From CAWINY01 sp963837635 (lineage in GTDB: Bacteria > Acidobacteriota > Terriglobia > Terriglobales > Acidobacteriaceae): 64,000 nucleotides of DNA. A program made the translations under genes and the position numbers. Positions 1 through 8,013 of this stretch are shown here, in pieces. A model generated the notes under the pieces. That model worked only from the letters and a program-made list of their open reading frames with translations. It was not told the DNA's origin and made no database searches. Every line of letters starts with the position of its first letter. The stretch's first letter is position 1. The DNA lies in NCBI GenBank assembly GCA_963837635.1, contig CAWINY010000004.1:62001-126000 (forward strand), in the 5' to 3' direction.

Positions 1-1026
1 GGCCGCGGCGCATTCGCGGGTGCCGAGCGGGCCGCCGATGTCCGGGGTGGTCTTGCGCTGGTGAACGGCTTCCAGAATGGCGGCGTGGGTCGCCTGGGCT
101 TCGCGGGTGAGGCCCAGGTGGGCCAGCATCATGGCGGCGCTGGCAATCGCGCCGATGGGGTTGGCCAGGTTTTTGCCTGCGATCGACGGGGCCGAGCCGT
201 GGACCGGCTCGAACATCGACGTGCGCCCAGGATGGATGTTGCCGCTGGCCGCCATCCCCAGGCCACCCTGCAACCCTGCCGCCAAGTCCGTGACGATGTC
301 CCCGAACAAGTTGTTGGTGACGATCACCTCGAATTGCCGGGGTTCGCCCACCATCGCCTGGCAGAGCGCGTCCACGTACATGTGCCGCTTCTCGATCTCC
401 GGGTACTCCTCTCCGACCTCCCGGAATACGCGTTGCCAGAGCGAACCGGCATGGGTGAGCGCGTTGGATTTGTCGCTCATCAGCACGCGCCGGCGCCCGC
501 GCGCGCGGGCATAGTCAAAGGCGTAGCGGATGATGCGCTCCACCCCCCCGCGGGTATTGATGTCCTGTTGGATTGCAACCTCGTCCGGCGTGCCGCGCTT
601 GAAGACGCCACCCAAGTCGCCGTACATGCCTTCGGTGTTCTCCCGGATCACGGTGAAATTGATGTCCTCGGGAGCACAGTTCTTCAGCGGACAAAGCGAA
701 GCGTGGAGAAGGACGACAGGTCGCACGTTGGCGTAGAGATCCAATTGCGACCGCATGCCCAACAAGATCTCCCTGGCATGGATGTTGCTTTGGACGCGCG
801 GATCGCCGAACGCGCCCAGCAGGATGGCGTCGAAGTCGCGGCTTAGAGTGGTGAAGCCGTCCGGGGGAACGGTGGTGCCGTCGCGCAAGTAACGGTCGGC
901 GCCCCAGTCGAACTCGGTGAACTCCACCGAGGCACCCGTGGCGCGGAGCACCTCCAGCGCGGCTGGGATGACCTCTTGGCCGACGCCGTCACCCGGGAGC
1001 ACCGCGATTTTTTTCGCCACGGCCAT
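1..1026 (-). CDS. Isocitrate/isopropylmalate dehydrogenase family protein (partial, runs off left edge)
   Basis: Read on the minus strand from an ATG at 1026, this is one open frame to the window edge, so the C-terminus is missing. It starts MAVAKKIAVLPGDGVGQEV, the N-terminal glycine-rich motif of NAD(P)-dependent decarboxylating beta-hydroxyacid dehydrogenases. Further on it has RENTEGMYGD (substrate-binding Arg and Glu), SDKSNALTHAG, NNLFGDIVTDL (metal-binding Asp) and EPVHGSAPSIAGKN. This fits 3-isopropylmalate dehydrogenase (leucine synthesis) or the related D-malate/tartrate and homoisocitrate enzymes. The sequence alone does not settle the substrate, so no symbol is given. The family is sure, the role likely metabolic and cytoplasmic. 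Confidence 0.88.
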   Translation of the reverse strand, partial: MAVAKKIAVLPGDGVGQEVIPAALEVLRATGASVEFTEFDWGADRYLRDGTTVPPDGFTTLSRDFDAILLGAFGDPRVQSNIHAREILLGMRSQLDLYANVRPVVLLHASLCPLKNCAPEDINFTVIRENTEGMYGDLGGVFKRGTPDEVAIQQDINTRGGVERIIRYAFDYARARGRRRVLMSDKSNALTHAGSLWQRVFREVGEEYPEIEKRHMYVDALCQAMVGEPRQFEVIVTNNLFGDIVTDLAAGLQGGLGMAASGNIHPGRTSMFEPVHGSAPSIAGKNLANPIGAIASAAMMLAHLGLTREAQATHAAILEAVHQRKTTPDIGGPLGTRECAAA

Positions 1027-1061
1027 GCAGAAGTTAAGATGCGAGTAGAAGCAAGGGGAGC

Positions 1062-1145
1062 GTTCCGCGTTTTCCGTTCTCCGTTGCTCCTCCCGACGTC
1101 AAATATCGCGGGAGAACGGGAAACGAAGAACGGAAAACGGAGAAC
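1062..1145. repeat. Imperfect inverted repeat (CGTTTTCCGTTCTCCG family)
   Basis: The left arm has CGCGTTTTCCGTTCTCCG and the right arm, after a short spacer, CGGAAAACGGAGAAC. The same purine/pyrimidine style of repeat recurs at 6934-7093. It fills the gap between the divergent dehydrogenase gene and ygfZ. Confidence 0.7.
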
Positions 1146-1162
1146 GGGATATGACGCTTCGT

Positions 1163-1168
1163 TATAAT
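1163..1168 (+). promoter_or_regulatory. Candidate -10 box of ygfZ
   Basis: A perfect TATAAT lies 13 bases before the ygfZ ATG, next to the inverted repeat. A start about seven bases downstream would leave a leader of only about seven bases. No good -35 box is visible. Confidence 0.4.
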
Positions 1169-1181
1169 CGAAAGTTCGACT

Positions 1182-2264
1182 ATGGATCGCACCGCACTCT
1201 ATGACAAGCTGGCGGCCAGTGGGGCCCGTATGGGCTCGCATGGCGGCGTCGAGACGGCACTGAGCTATGGCGACACGCGCGCCGAGTTCCTAGAACTGCG
1301 CAGGGGCTGCGCGGTCTATGACCTGGGCTGGCGGGCCGTGTTCCACATCAGCGGCGCGGACCGCACGCGCTGGTTGAATGGAATGATTACCAATAACATT
1401 CGGGATCTTGCCCCGGGGTACGGCAACTACAACTTTGTGCTCAACTCGCAGGGCCGGGTCCAGGGAGATCTTTACGTCTATAACCTTGAGGACTACCTGC
1501 TTGCCACCACGGAGCGGGAGCAGGTTGCGCGGCTGATGCAACTGTTGCAGCGTTACATCATCATGGACAAGGTGGAACTCGCGGATCGGAGCGCCGAATC
1601 CAGCGCCATCGGGGTGCAGGGTCCCAAGGCGTGCGAGTTGGTGCAGAAGGCAGGGTTTGCGGCAGATCTGGGACCGATGCAGGTTGCTAGGATTACATGG
1701 CAAAATGTGCCGCTGATGCTGACCCACTTGGTCGAGGGCAAGTTCTCCCGCTACGAGATAGGGTGCGTGCCGGAGCACGCGGCAAGCGTTTGGGATGCAT
1801 TGCTGGCGGCAGGCGGAAGGCCGGCCGGGACGGAGGCTCTGGAGCAGTTTCGGGTGGCGGCCGGAATCCCGCGTTTCGGACAGGACATCCATGATCGTGA
1901 TCTGCCGCAAGAGACCGGCCAGCAGCAGGCCCTGAACTTCAATAAAGGCTGCTATATCGGCCAAGAGATTGTGGAGCGCATCCGCTCGCGCGGGCAGGTG
2001 CATCGGGTGCTCACCGGTTTTGTAATCGATGGGGCACCGCCGGAGCTCGGGGCAAAGGCCACCTTGGAGGGCAGGGAAGTCGGCGAGATCACCAGCGCCC
2101 TGCGCGTGCCGTCAGGCGAAGGCGACAAGACGCTGGCGCTTGGTTACATTCGGCGAGAGGCGTCCAAGCCGGGAATGATCGTAGATGTAGCGGGGAGTGA
2201 GGCGAAAGTCAGCGAGTTGCCGTTTTCAGACGCCATATCGGGATTTGGCAGGGACTATTCGTGA
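1182..2264 (+). CDS. ygfZ: YgfZ/GcvT (CAF17-type) folate-binding iron-sulfur repair protein
   Basis: This 360-residue protein has the aminomethyltransferase (GcvT-like) fold. The family signature KGCYIGQEIVERIRSRGQ starts near residue 255, with the Cys that marks YgfZ rather than true GcvT. An N-terminal substrate-like region (YDLGWRAVFHISGADRTRWL, LNSQGRVQGD) is also typical. YgfZ uses tetrahydrofolate to help make or repair iron-sulfur clusters in enzymes such as MiaB; it is cytoplasmic. The ATG at 1182 follows closely on a TATAAT. The length matches the family. Confidence 0.88.
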   Translation: MDRTALYDKLAASGARMGSHGGVETALSYGDTRAEFLELRRGCAVYDLGWRAVFHISGADRTRWLNGMITNNIRDLAPGYGNYNFVLNSQGRVQGDLYVYNLEDYLLATTEREQVARLMQLLQRYIIMDKVELADRSAESSAIGVQGPKACELVQKAGFAADLGPMQVARITWQNVPLMLTHLVEGKFSRYEIGCVPEHAASVWDALLAAGGRPAGTEALEQFRVAAGIPRFGQDIHDRDLPQETGQQQALNFNKGCYIGQEIVERIRSRGQVHRVLTGFVIDGAPPELGAKATLEGREVGEITSALRVPSGEGDKTLALGYIRREASKPGMIVDVAGSEAKVSELPFSDAISGFGRDYS

Positions 2265-2270
2265 TAAATG

Positions 2271-2376
2271 AATTGTCATCCTGAGCGGAGCGGGCCGCAG
2301 CCCGCGCAGCGAAGGACCTGCTGTTGGGCTAGATTTTCGCGAAAGCAGGTCCTTCGCTTCGCTCAGGATGACAATT
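2271..2376. repeat. Inverted-repeat element with ends ATTGTCATCCTGAGCG
   Basis: The element begins AATTGTCATCCTGAGCGGAG and ends with the complement (GCTCAGGATGACAATT). Inner arms GAAGGACCTGC and GCAGGTCCTTC also pair. A second copy lies at 9001-9105. It could fold into a long hairpin in the transcript between ygfZ and the next gene. Confidence 0.85.
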
Positions 2377-2463
2377 TTGAATGATGACATCGCCGATCAT
2401 GCATCGATCCTCCGTTTTGGAGGCTTGGATTCTGCATCGGCAGACTGAGAAACATGGTTTGCC

Positions 2464-3069
2464 ATGGCTGAAAAAAAAGAGACGAGTTTCACCGTAACCG
2501 ACAAACGCAAATTCACCTTTGAAGGCGAGGTCCGACCGGAGGCTGCGGTCGAGTCGCCTGCTCCCGAGCAAGCGGTGGAGGCCGCCAAAACTGCGGAGTC
2601 ACCCAAGCCGGATCCGGCGAAAGCTGAGGTAGCCGAGAGCGTCCTCCCCGAGGGTCAGGAGGCGCCCACGGTGGCCGAGCAGCAGGCGCAGGCCGATGCT
2701 TACAAGCAGTCCACGGGCGTCATGGACGAGGAGATCAAGCGCCATCTTGGCGGCCGCATGCCGCAGGACTATGAGGTCAACTTCGAGCACTTTATGAGCT
2801 CGATCTATATGACTGCCCTGCTGCAACTTGGGCTGGCGCACGAGCAAGGGGGAGAGCCTCGCGTGGACCTGCTGGGCGCGCGCAACACCATCGACACCCT
2901 GGCTTTGTTGCAGCAGAAGACCAAGGGGAATCTCAGCTTCGCCGAGCAGAATTTCCTGGACAACTGCCTCTATGAGCTGCGGGTCGCCTACGTCGAGGTC
3001 ACTAACGCGCTGACGCGTCCGCCGCAGCCGGGCGCGGGCTTTCCGGGACCGATCCCGTTCAAGAAATGA
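2464..3069 (+). CDS. DUF1844 domain protein
   Basis: This 201-residue protein has a charged, Ala/Glu/Pro-rich, probably disordered N-terminal half (about residues 1-95). A conserved helical C-terminal half follows (NFEHFMSSIYMTALLQLGL, then ARNTIDTLALLQQKTKGNLS and a final Pro-rich tail), which matches DUF1844. Proteins of this type are common in Acidobacteriota and Deltaproteobacteria and have no known function. Its stop overlaps the start of the next gene (ATGA at 3066-3069), so the two are probably translated together. The ATG at 2464 is the first in frame. Confidence 0.82.
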   Translation: MAEKKETSFTVTDKRKFTFEGEVRPEAAVESPAPEQAVEAAKTAESPKPDPAKAEVAESVLPEGQEAPTVAEQQAQADAYKQSTGVMDEEIKRHLGGRMPQDYEVNFEHFMSSIYMTALLQLGLAHEQGGEPRVDLLGARNTIDTLALLQQKTKGNLSFAEQNFLDNCLYELRVAYVEVTNALTRPPQPGAGFPGPIPFKK

Positions 3070-3848
3070 AAGCGCGCCTCACCGTGATGGGCAGCGGCAC
3101 GTCCATGGGCGTGCCGACAATCGGCTGCGAGTGCCGGGTGTGCACCTCGGAGGACCCGCGCGACCGGCGCACGCGCCCTTCCATCCTGCTCGAATATGGC
3201 GGACATCACGTCCTGATCGACACCACCCCCGACTTCCGCCAGCAGGCGATTCGCGAACAGGTGCGCCATCTGGATGCGGTGATCTACACCCATGGCCATG
3301 CCGACCACATACTCGGGCTGGATGATCTGCGTCCGCTAAGCTATCGCTCCCGAGCGGGCAAGATCCCGCTCTATGCGGATGAAGTGACTTCTCAACGCCT
3401 GCGCTCGATGTTCCGTTACATCTTTGAGAACTCCTACAAGTATGGCGGGATCGCGCAGGTGGACCTGCACCCCATCGATGGGCCGTTGGAGTTGTTCGGC
3501 GCCACCTTTCAGCCGGTGACGGTGCTGCACGGCGATGCTTCCATTCTGGCCTTCCGCTTTGGGCAAGCGGCGTATATTACCGACTTCAGCGAGATTCCCG
3601 AGGAGTCGCTGGCGAAGCTGGAAGGACTGGACATCTTGTTCCTGGATGCGTTGCGACGCAAGCCGCATCCGACGCATTCCACAGTGGAGAATTCGTTGCG
3701 CATGGTGGAAAGACTGAAGCCGCAGAGGGCGTTCTTCACGCATATCTGCCACGACTTGGGACACGAAGAGACCAATGCCACGCTGCCGCCCCATGTGCGC
3801 CTGGCGCACGATGGGCTGAAGCTGGAGTTTGAAATTAGTGGGGAGTAG
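3066..3848 (+). CDS. PhnP-like MBL-fold metallohydrolase
   Basis: This 260-residue metallo-beta-lactamase fold protein has THGHADH at residues 75-81 (metal ligands), IDTTPDFRQQ, a later YITDFSEIPE aspartate and a C-terminal FFTHICHDLGH. Cys21-x-Cys23-x2-Cys26 near the N-terminus matches the structural zinc site of PhnP (phosphoribosyl cyclic phosphodiesterase). No phn genes are nearby, so the substrate may be another cyclic phosphate. It overlaps the DUF1844 gene by four bases. Cytoplasmic enzyme. Confidence 0.85.
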   Translation: MKARLTVMGSGTSMGVPTIGCECRVCTSEDPRDRRTRPSILLEYGGHHVLIDTTPDFRQQAIREQVRHLDAVIYTHGHADHILGLDDLRPLSYRSRAGKIPLYADEVTSQRLRSMFRYIFENSYKYGGIAQVDLHPIDGPLELFGATFQPVTVLHGDASILAFRFGQAAYITDFSEIPEESLAKLEGLDILFLDALRRKPHPTHSTVENSLRMVERLKPQRAFFTHICHDLGHEETNATLPPHVRLAHDGLKLEFEISGE

Positions 3849-3880
3849 TTCCTGGCCCGAGAGCTACGACTAAGACGCTC

Positions 3881-3944
3881 TTGGCTTTTGGCTACTGGCT
3901 GTTGGCTTACGATCAGCCGCTCATAGCCAAAAGCCAAAAGCCAA
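3881..3944. repeat. Short inverted repeat (TTGGCTTTTGGCT)
   Basis: TTGGCTTTTGGCTACTGG on the left pairs with AGCCAAAAGCCAAAAGCCAA on the right over a short spacer. It forms a hairpin in the gap between the PhnP-like gene and ribF and could end transcription or stabilise the 3' end; there is no T-run. Confidence 0.6.
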
Positions 3945-3974
3945 TTTATCCGGAACTGAATAGTAGACGAAACT

Positions 3975-4937
3975 TTGAAAGTCTTCCGCAAACTCGATGA
4001 ACTCCCCGAGCTAGGGCCGACCGTGGTCAGCGTGGGCAACTTTGACGGCGTGCATCGCGGCCATCAGAAGGTGCTGGGGTGCAATGTGGCGCGGGCGCGC
4101 GAGCTGGGCGCCACCTCTATGGTGGTTACCTTCGATCCGCACCCGGCGCGCATCCTTCACCCGGAGGCGCCCAAGCCGCTGCTGACGCCGATCCCCGCGA
4201 GACTTCGGCTCTTCGAGAAAGTTGGCCTGGAAACCGTGCTGGTGCTGCCCTTCACCCGCGACCTCTCCATCATGGCGCCCCGCGAGTTTGCCCAGCGCGT
4301 ACTGCACGAGCGGCTGCACGCGCTGGAAATCCACGAAGGCGAAAATTTTCACTTCGGCCGCAAGGCAGAGGGCAACATCCACAAGCTGGGGGAATTCGGC
4401 CGCAAGCTTGGCTTCGAAGCGCATATCTATCCGCAGATGACCTTCCGCGGCGAGCAGGTGTCGAGTAGCCGCATCCGCGCCCTGATCCTGGAAGGCAAGG
4501 TGCGACAGGCGCGGGCGCTGTTGGGTCGCACCTTCAGCATCCTGTCTTCGCCCGAACGCGGGCGCGGTTACGGGCACCGCTACACCGTGCCCACCGTGAA
4601 TCTCAGCCGCTACGACGAGATCCTCCCCAAGAACGGCGTCTACATCACCTGGACGCGGGTGGGCAATGAGTGTTTCGAGTCGGTAACCAACCTTGGCATG
4701 CGTCCCACCTTCGGGGTGGAGAGTTTCGCCATCGAGACCCACCTGCTCAAGTTTCATCCCATCGATCTGCTGGCCAACACCGAGCTGGAGCTGCACTTCG
4801 TGGAGCGTTTGCGCGACGAGATGAAATTTCCCTCCAGCGACGCCCTGCGCGCCCAGATCGGCCGCGACGTCAAGAAGACGCAACGCTATTTCCGGCTGCT
4901 GGAGAAAGTGGCGGCGGATAGCTCGCGGGCGGGCTGA
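3975..4937 (+). CDS. ribF: Bifunctional riboflavin kinase / FAD synthetase
   Basis: This 320-residue protein turns riboflavin into FMN and then FAD. The N-terminal nucleotidyltransferase domain has GNFDGVHRGHQ at residues 21-31 and VVTFDPHPARIL, then VSSSRIRALILEGKV. The C-terminal flavokinase domain starts near residue 185 with GRTFSI, GRGYGHRYTVPTVNL and the catalytic-site region SVTNLGMRPTFG plus IETHLL. The chosen start is TTG at 3975, which reads MKVFRKLDELPELG; no ATG lies between it and the conserved core. Length fits the family. Confidence 0.93.
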   Translation: MKVFRKLDELPELGPTVVSVGNFDGVHRGHQKVLGCNVARARELGATSMVVTFDPHPARILHPEAPKPLLTPIPARLRLFEKVGLETVLVLPFTRDLSIMAPREFAQRVLHERLHALEIHEGENFHFGRKAEGNIHKLGEFGRKLGFEAHIYPQMTFRGEQVSSSRIRALILEGKVRQARALLGRTFSILSSPERGRGYGHRYTVPTVNLSRYDEILPKNGVYITWTRVGNECFESVTNLGMRPTFGVESFAIETHLLKFHPIDLLANTELELHFVERLRDEMKFPSSDALRAQIGRDVKKTQRYFRLLEKVAADSSRAG

Positions 4938-5022
4938 CGATCCTTCTTCATTTCTGAGTGCGCGGTGCCGCGTCCAAATTACAAATCACAAATTACAAAT
5001 CACAAATCCCATGGGGTGGCAA

Positions 5023-5262
5023 CTATGCTGCGAGCAGTTGCTCGATGCGCTCCGGGTCGAACCCCAGGATCACGTGGCCGCCGATCACGATGGTAGGCGT
5101 CATGTGGCTCTGGTACTTAGAAACCAGCTCTTCGACGGCGTGCGGGTCGCGGGTGATGTCGCGGTCCTCAAAATTGGTTCCTCTCGCCGAGAGGAAGGCC
5201 TTGAGCAACTGGCACGGCGGTCAGCCCGGATAGGAGAAGACGATCACGTTCTTCGCTTGCAT
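5023..5262 (-). CDS. Glutaredoxin-like protein with in-frame UGA (candidate selenoprotein, UPPC motif)
   Basis: From the ATG at 5262 the frame reads MQAKNVIVFSYPG, then UGA (5223-5221) as codon 14, then PPCQLLKAFLSARG and on to the TAG at 5023. With UGA as Sec the motif is U-P-P-C at the place of the CxxC redox site of glutaredoxins. TPTIVIGG (cis-Pro) and GFDPERIEQLL follow as in the family, giving 79 residues. A hairpin of eight pairs lies 24 bases after the UGA, in the range known for bacterial SECIS elements. Alternatives: a TGC-to-TGA error, or a truncated gene starting at a later codon. Likely a cytoplasmic thiol-disulfide or peroxide-linked redox protein. Confidence 0.72.
5178..5196 (-). 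promoter_or_regulatory. Candidate bacterial SECIS hairpin
   Basis: On the minus strand TTCCTCTC, loop GGC, GAGAGGAA form a perfect eight-pair stem. It lies inside the coding sequence, 24 bases after the UGA, so the loop is about 32 bases from it and contains G in its first positions, as bacterial SECIS elements require. Confidence 0.5.
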
Positions 5263-5307
5263 GTGAGATCAGACTCGCCAGCGGCCCGCGCGGCTGCAAA
5301 ATATCAG

Positions 5308-5513
5308 TGCCCGCCGAAAACCAGCCACAGAGACACAGAGACACAGAGCGGCACAAGCGCTTCTTTATCCTGGTTCGATGCCTTCGGGATGGGGCTATTG
5401 GTCGCGGTGCGATTCAGCCAAGGCCCGCCAGTGGAGAACAGAGACTCCCGAGATTCAAAGGACTTCTTCCTCGGTGTCTCTGTGCCTCTGTGGCAGGTTT
5501 GTTTCGGCGGGCA
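5308..5513. repeat. MITE-like element with about 38-bp terminal inverted repeats
   Basis: The left end TGCCCGCCGAAAACCAGCC followed by CACAGAGACACAG matches the complement of the right end (TGCCCGCCGAAACAAACCTG, then CCACAGAGGCACAG). The roughly 130-base core shows no coding frame. It fills the gap between the glutaredoxin and lipoprotein genes. Confidence 0.7.
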
Positions 5514-5518
5514 AAGCC

Positions 5519-6907
5519 TTAGGGCACCACAACCACGTCCGCGGCATCGCCGACGATGTCGATCGGCTGCGAGCTGGTTGCCTGGCCGGTGGTGGCGTCG
5601 ATGATGACCAACTCTCTACTGGAAGAAGCCACGCCGGCCGGATGGACCGTGGAATAAAAGACGCCGCGGTTGGGAATAGAGGTCAGGCCGGATACGTTGC
5701 CAATCGAGAGGTCTAGTGGCAGGACTGTTTTCGACGCAGTGTTCACGACTGCCAGGCACCCGGAATCGTTTGCACACCCCGCCGTTGAGCCGGGGGTGAG
5801 GCTGATGCCATTCGTCGAACCGACTGCCAGACTGGTCCCATTCATTGCCATTCTGTCCGGAACGCCAATAGTAATGGTGTTCGTTTGGCTGTCTTTACCG
5901 GTGAGGGGAATCGCGCTTCCGGCGGTGGGAGGCGTGTTAGAGACGTTCACCGGAGTGAGCACGGTCGCCTGACCGGAAACTGGCTGGGCTCCGGCCACCC
6001 AAAGCGTACTGCCATTCAGCAACCCCAGATTGGCGGCGGCAACAGTCGTGGTGCTGGCCGGCGTGGTTGTGCCAACCGTCCAGGCAGCGACACCCGGCTG
6101 ACCTGTGTGGCTTGTGTTGCAGTTGAGGCCGCAGTTCAGGATGAGGGCGGTGGTGTCTGAAGTGAAATAGGCCGCGACCGGCCGATCAAGTCCGGTAACG
6201 ACTCTAGGAGCATTCGTCGGGTTCGCTGTGCTGATCACCCAAGCGCAGGTTCCCACTGCACCACAGGTCGGGTCGGTAGTGGCCGCAGTCTCGTCCGGGA
6301 ACACCAGCAGGGTAGTGTTATCGCCGCTCAACGCAAGATGGCGGGCGTTGGCTATGGGAATGGGGTTCCCTATTATGACGTGGTTTGCCAGATCAAGTTC
6401 CACCACCGCCCCTGGTTGACCCGGTACCTGTGCGCCGCGAACCGCGGCCCAGGCAGTCTTGGTCGTGCCGTCAGTGCTGACGAAAACGGCAATGCCATCG
6501 TTGGCGATGCTATCGACTGGGCAAGTTATTGAGCTTGGACAGAGTGGAATTGTGGCTGCTACTTGCTCGGTAGAATTGTTGACTACACTAACGGCGAAGC
6601 TGTTGGTATTGAATACTACGGTGGTCGAGTGGCCCGTGTCCGCCGAGACCCACATCTGGGCGGGCGAGGTGACGCTGATGGTGCTGTTCGTCGCGGGGAT
6701 CGAGTCGTTGGAGAAATTCACGATCTGAAGCACGCCGCCTTCTGCGTTGCTGACAAAGGCACTATTGGCGGGCAGGGTTGTGGTCGTGGTCGTGGTCGTG
6801 CTCGAGGACGAGGAGCTATTGTTATTTGTGCTGCACGCCGCCAGCAGCAGCAGAAAGACGAGTCCGGACAAGCCGGCCAGAAGACGCTTCACGCGCATCG
6901 GCTCCAA
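5519..6907 (-). CDS. Secreted lipoprotein with beta-propeller-like repeats
   Basis: This 462-residue protein starts with a lipoprotein signal (VKRLLAGLSGLVFLLLLAAC, lipobox LAAC). A low-complexity linker of Asn, Ser and Thr runs follows, then a Val/Thr/Ser-rich body with repeated patterns such as VVNTASKTV and VIIDATTGQ, which suggest a YVTN/Lactonase-type propeller. Scattered Cys pairs (CPSSITC, CGLNCN, CANDSGC) suggest disulfides outside the cytoplasm. ATG at 6907 or 6898 could be used. Function unknown; probably attached to the outer membrane. Confidence 0.75.
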   Translation of the reverse strand: MEPMRVKRLLAGLSGLVFLLLLAACSTNNNSSSSSSTTTTTTTTLPANSAFVSNAEGGVLQIVNFSNDSIPATNSTISVTSPAQMWVSADTGHSTTVVFNTNSFAVSVVNNSTEQVAATIPLCPSSITCPVDSIANDGIAVFVSTDGTTKTAWAAVRGAQVPGQPGAVVELDLANHVIIGNPIPIANARHLALSGDNTTLLVFPDETAATTDPTCGAVGTCAWVISTANPTNAPRVVTGLDRPVAAYFTSDTTALILNCGLNCNTSHTGQPGVAAWTVGTTTPASTTTVAAANLGLLNGSTLWVAGAQPVSGQATVLTPVNVSNTPPTAGSAIPLTGKDSQTNTITIGVPDRMAMNGTSLAVGSTNGISLTPGSTAGCANDSGCLAVVNTASKTVLPLDLSIGNVSGLTSIPNRGVFYSTVHPAGVASSSRELVIIDATTGQATSSQPIDIVGDAADVVVVP

Positions 6908-6933
6908 TCGAAGGTTTGGGCTCAGAAAGGCGG

Positions 6934-7093
6934 ATTATAACAGCCTTCGTTCCCCGTTTTCCGTTCCGCGTTTCCCGTTCTCCGTTTGGTGGGGCTGCCA
7001 GTGTGGCTTCGTGTCAGAGCGTGCCCGTTGAGTCGAAGGGCGTCTTCGGCCGAAACGGGGAACGGAATACGCGAAACGAGGCCTTGTTATAAT
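6934..7093. repeat. Inverted repeat carrying outward-facing TATAAT boxes at both ends
   Basis: The left end reads GGATTATAACAGCCTTCGTT and the complement of the right end reads GGATTATAACAAGGCCTCG; further in, both arms carry CGTTCCCCGTTTTCCG-like tracts. TATAAT faces the lipoprotein gene at 6939-6934 and mtnP at 7088-7093, so the element sits exactly where both divergent promoters are needed. Confidence 0.7.
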
Positions 7094-7133
7094 CCGAGTT
7101 TGTCCCTCCACATTCTTCATCAGGAGCTCTTGC

Positions 7134-7997
7134 TTGGCAGACGCTGAGATCGGAATTATCGGCGGCAGCGGCTTGTATGCCATGCCCGGACTAAGCGACA
7201 CGCGCGAGGTGTGCGTGGAGACCCCGTTTGGCGCCCCCTCGGATGCCTACGTGCTGGGCACGCTGGAAGGCCGCAAGGTGGCGTTCCTCAGCCGCCATGG
7301 CCGCGGCCACCTGGTGCTGCCGAGCGAGCTGAATTTCCGGGCCAACATCTATGGCTTCAAGAAGCTGCGCGTGGAGCGCATCCTGTCGCTCTCGGCGGTC
7401 GGATCGCTCAAGGAAGAGCACAAGCCCACCGATTTCGTGATCCCCGACCAGTTCTATGACCGCACCAAGTCGCGTGTCTCGACCTTCTTTGGCGGGGGCG
7501 TGGTCGGGCACATCGCCTTCGCCGATCCGGTTTGCGGCGAACTGATGAACATCCTCGACACCGCCTGCCGCAAGGCGGACGTGGTGGTGAAAAAGGGCGG
7601 CACGTACATCTGCATAGAAGGGCCGCAGTTCTCGACCAAGGCGGAATCCAACCTGTACCGCAGTTGGGGATTGGACGTGATCGGCATGACCAACCTGCAG
7701 GAGGCCAAGCTGGCGCGCGAAGCGGAGATCTGCTATGCCACCGCGGCTATGGTCACCGACTACGACTGCTGGCATCCCGACCACGATTCGGTCACGGTGG
7801 AGCAGGTGGTGGCCGTGCTGACTGCTAACGCAAAGAATGCCTGCAACGTGATCCGGCAGGCGGTCAAGGAGATGCCGAAGACCCGAGGCTGCAAGTGCGG
7901 CTCCGCGCTGGCGGCCGCCATCATGACCGACCGCGGCAAGATTCCGAGCGCTACCCGCGAGAAGCTGGGCTTGCTGCTCGACAAGTACCTTGGGTAG
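7134..7997 (+). CDS. mtnP: S-methyl-5'-thioadenosine phosphorylase
   Basis: This 287-residue enzyme splits methylthioadenosine with phosphate, giving adenine and methylthioribose-1-phosphate for methionine salvage. It has the PNP/MTAP family start IGIIGGSGLY (residues 6-15), FLSRHGRGH, LPSELNFRANIYGFK, ICIEGPQFSTKAES and VIGMTNLQEAKLAREAEICY, then TDYDCWH. The start is TTG at 7134 behind an AGGAGCTC ribosome-binding site and downstream of TATAAT at 7088. A PfkB sugar kinase follows 16 bases after the stop and is probably in the same transcript. Confidence 0.93.
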   Translation: MADAEIGIIGGSGLYAMPGLSDTREVCVETPFGAPSDAYVLGTLEGRKVAFLSRHGRGHLVLPSELNFRANIYGFKKLRVERILSLSAVGSLKEEHKPTDFVIPDQFYDRTKSRVSTFFGGGVVGHIAFADPVCGELMNILDTACRKADVVVKKGGTYICIEGPQFSTKAESNLYRSWGLDVIGMTNLQEAKLAREAEICYATAAMVTDYDCWHPDHDSVTVEQVVAVLTANAKNACNVIRQAVKEMPKTRGCKCGSALAAAIMTDRGKIPSATREKLGLLLDKYLG

Positions 7998-8013
7998 AAG
8001 GCGGGAGCATAGC

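Noticed and set aside
61..846. Long plus-strand open frames over the first 850 bases
   Set aside because: They are antisense to the clearly coding isopropylmalate-dehydrogenase-family gene, which has all family motifs on the minus strand.
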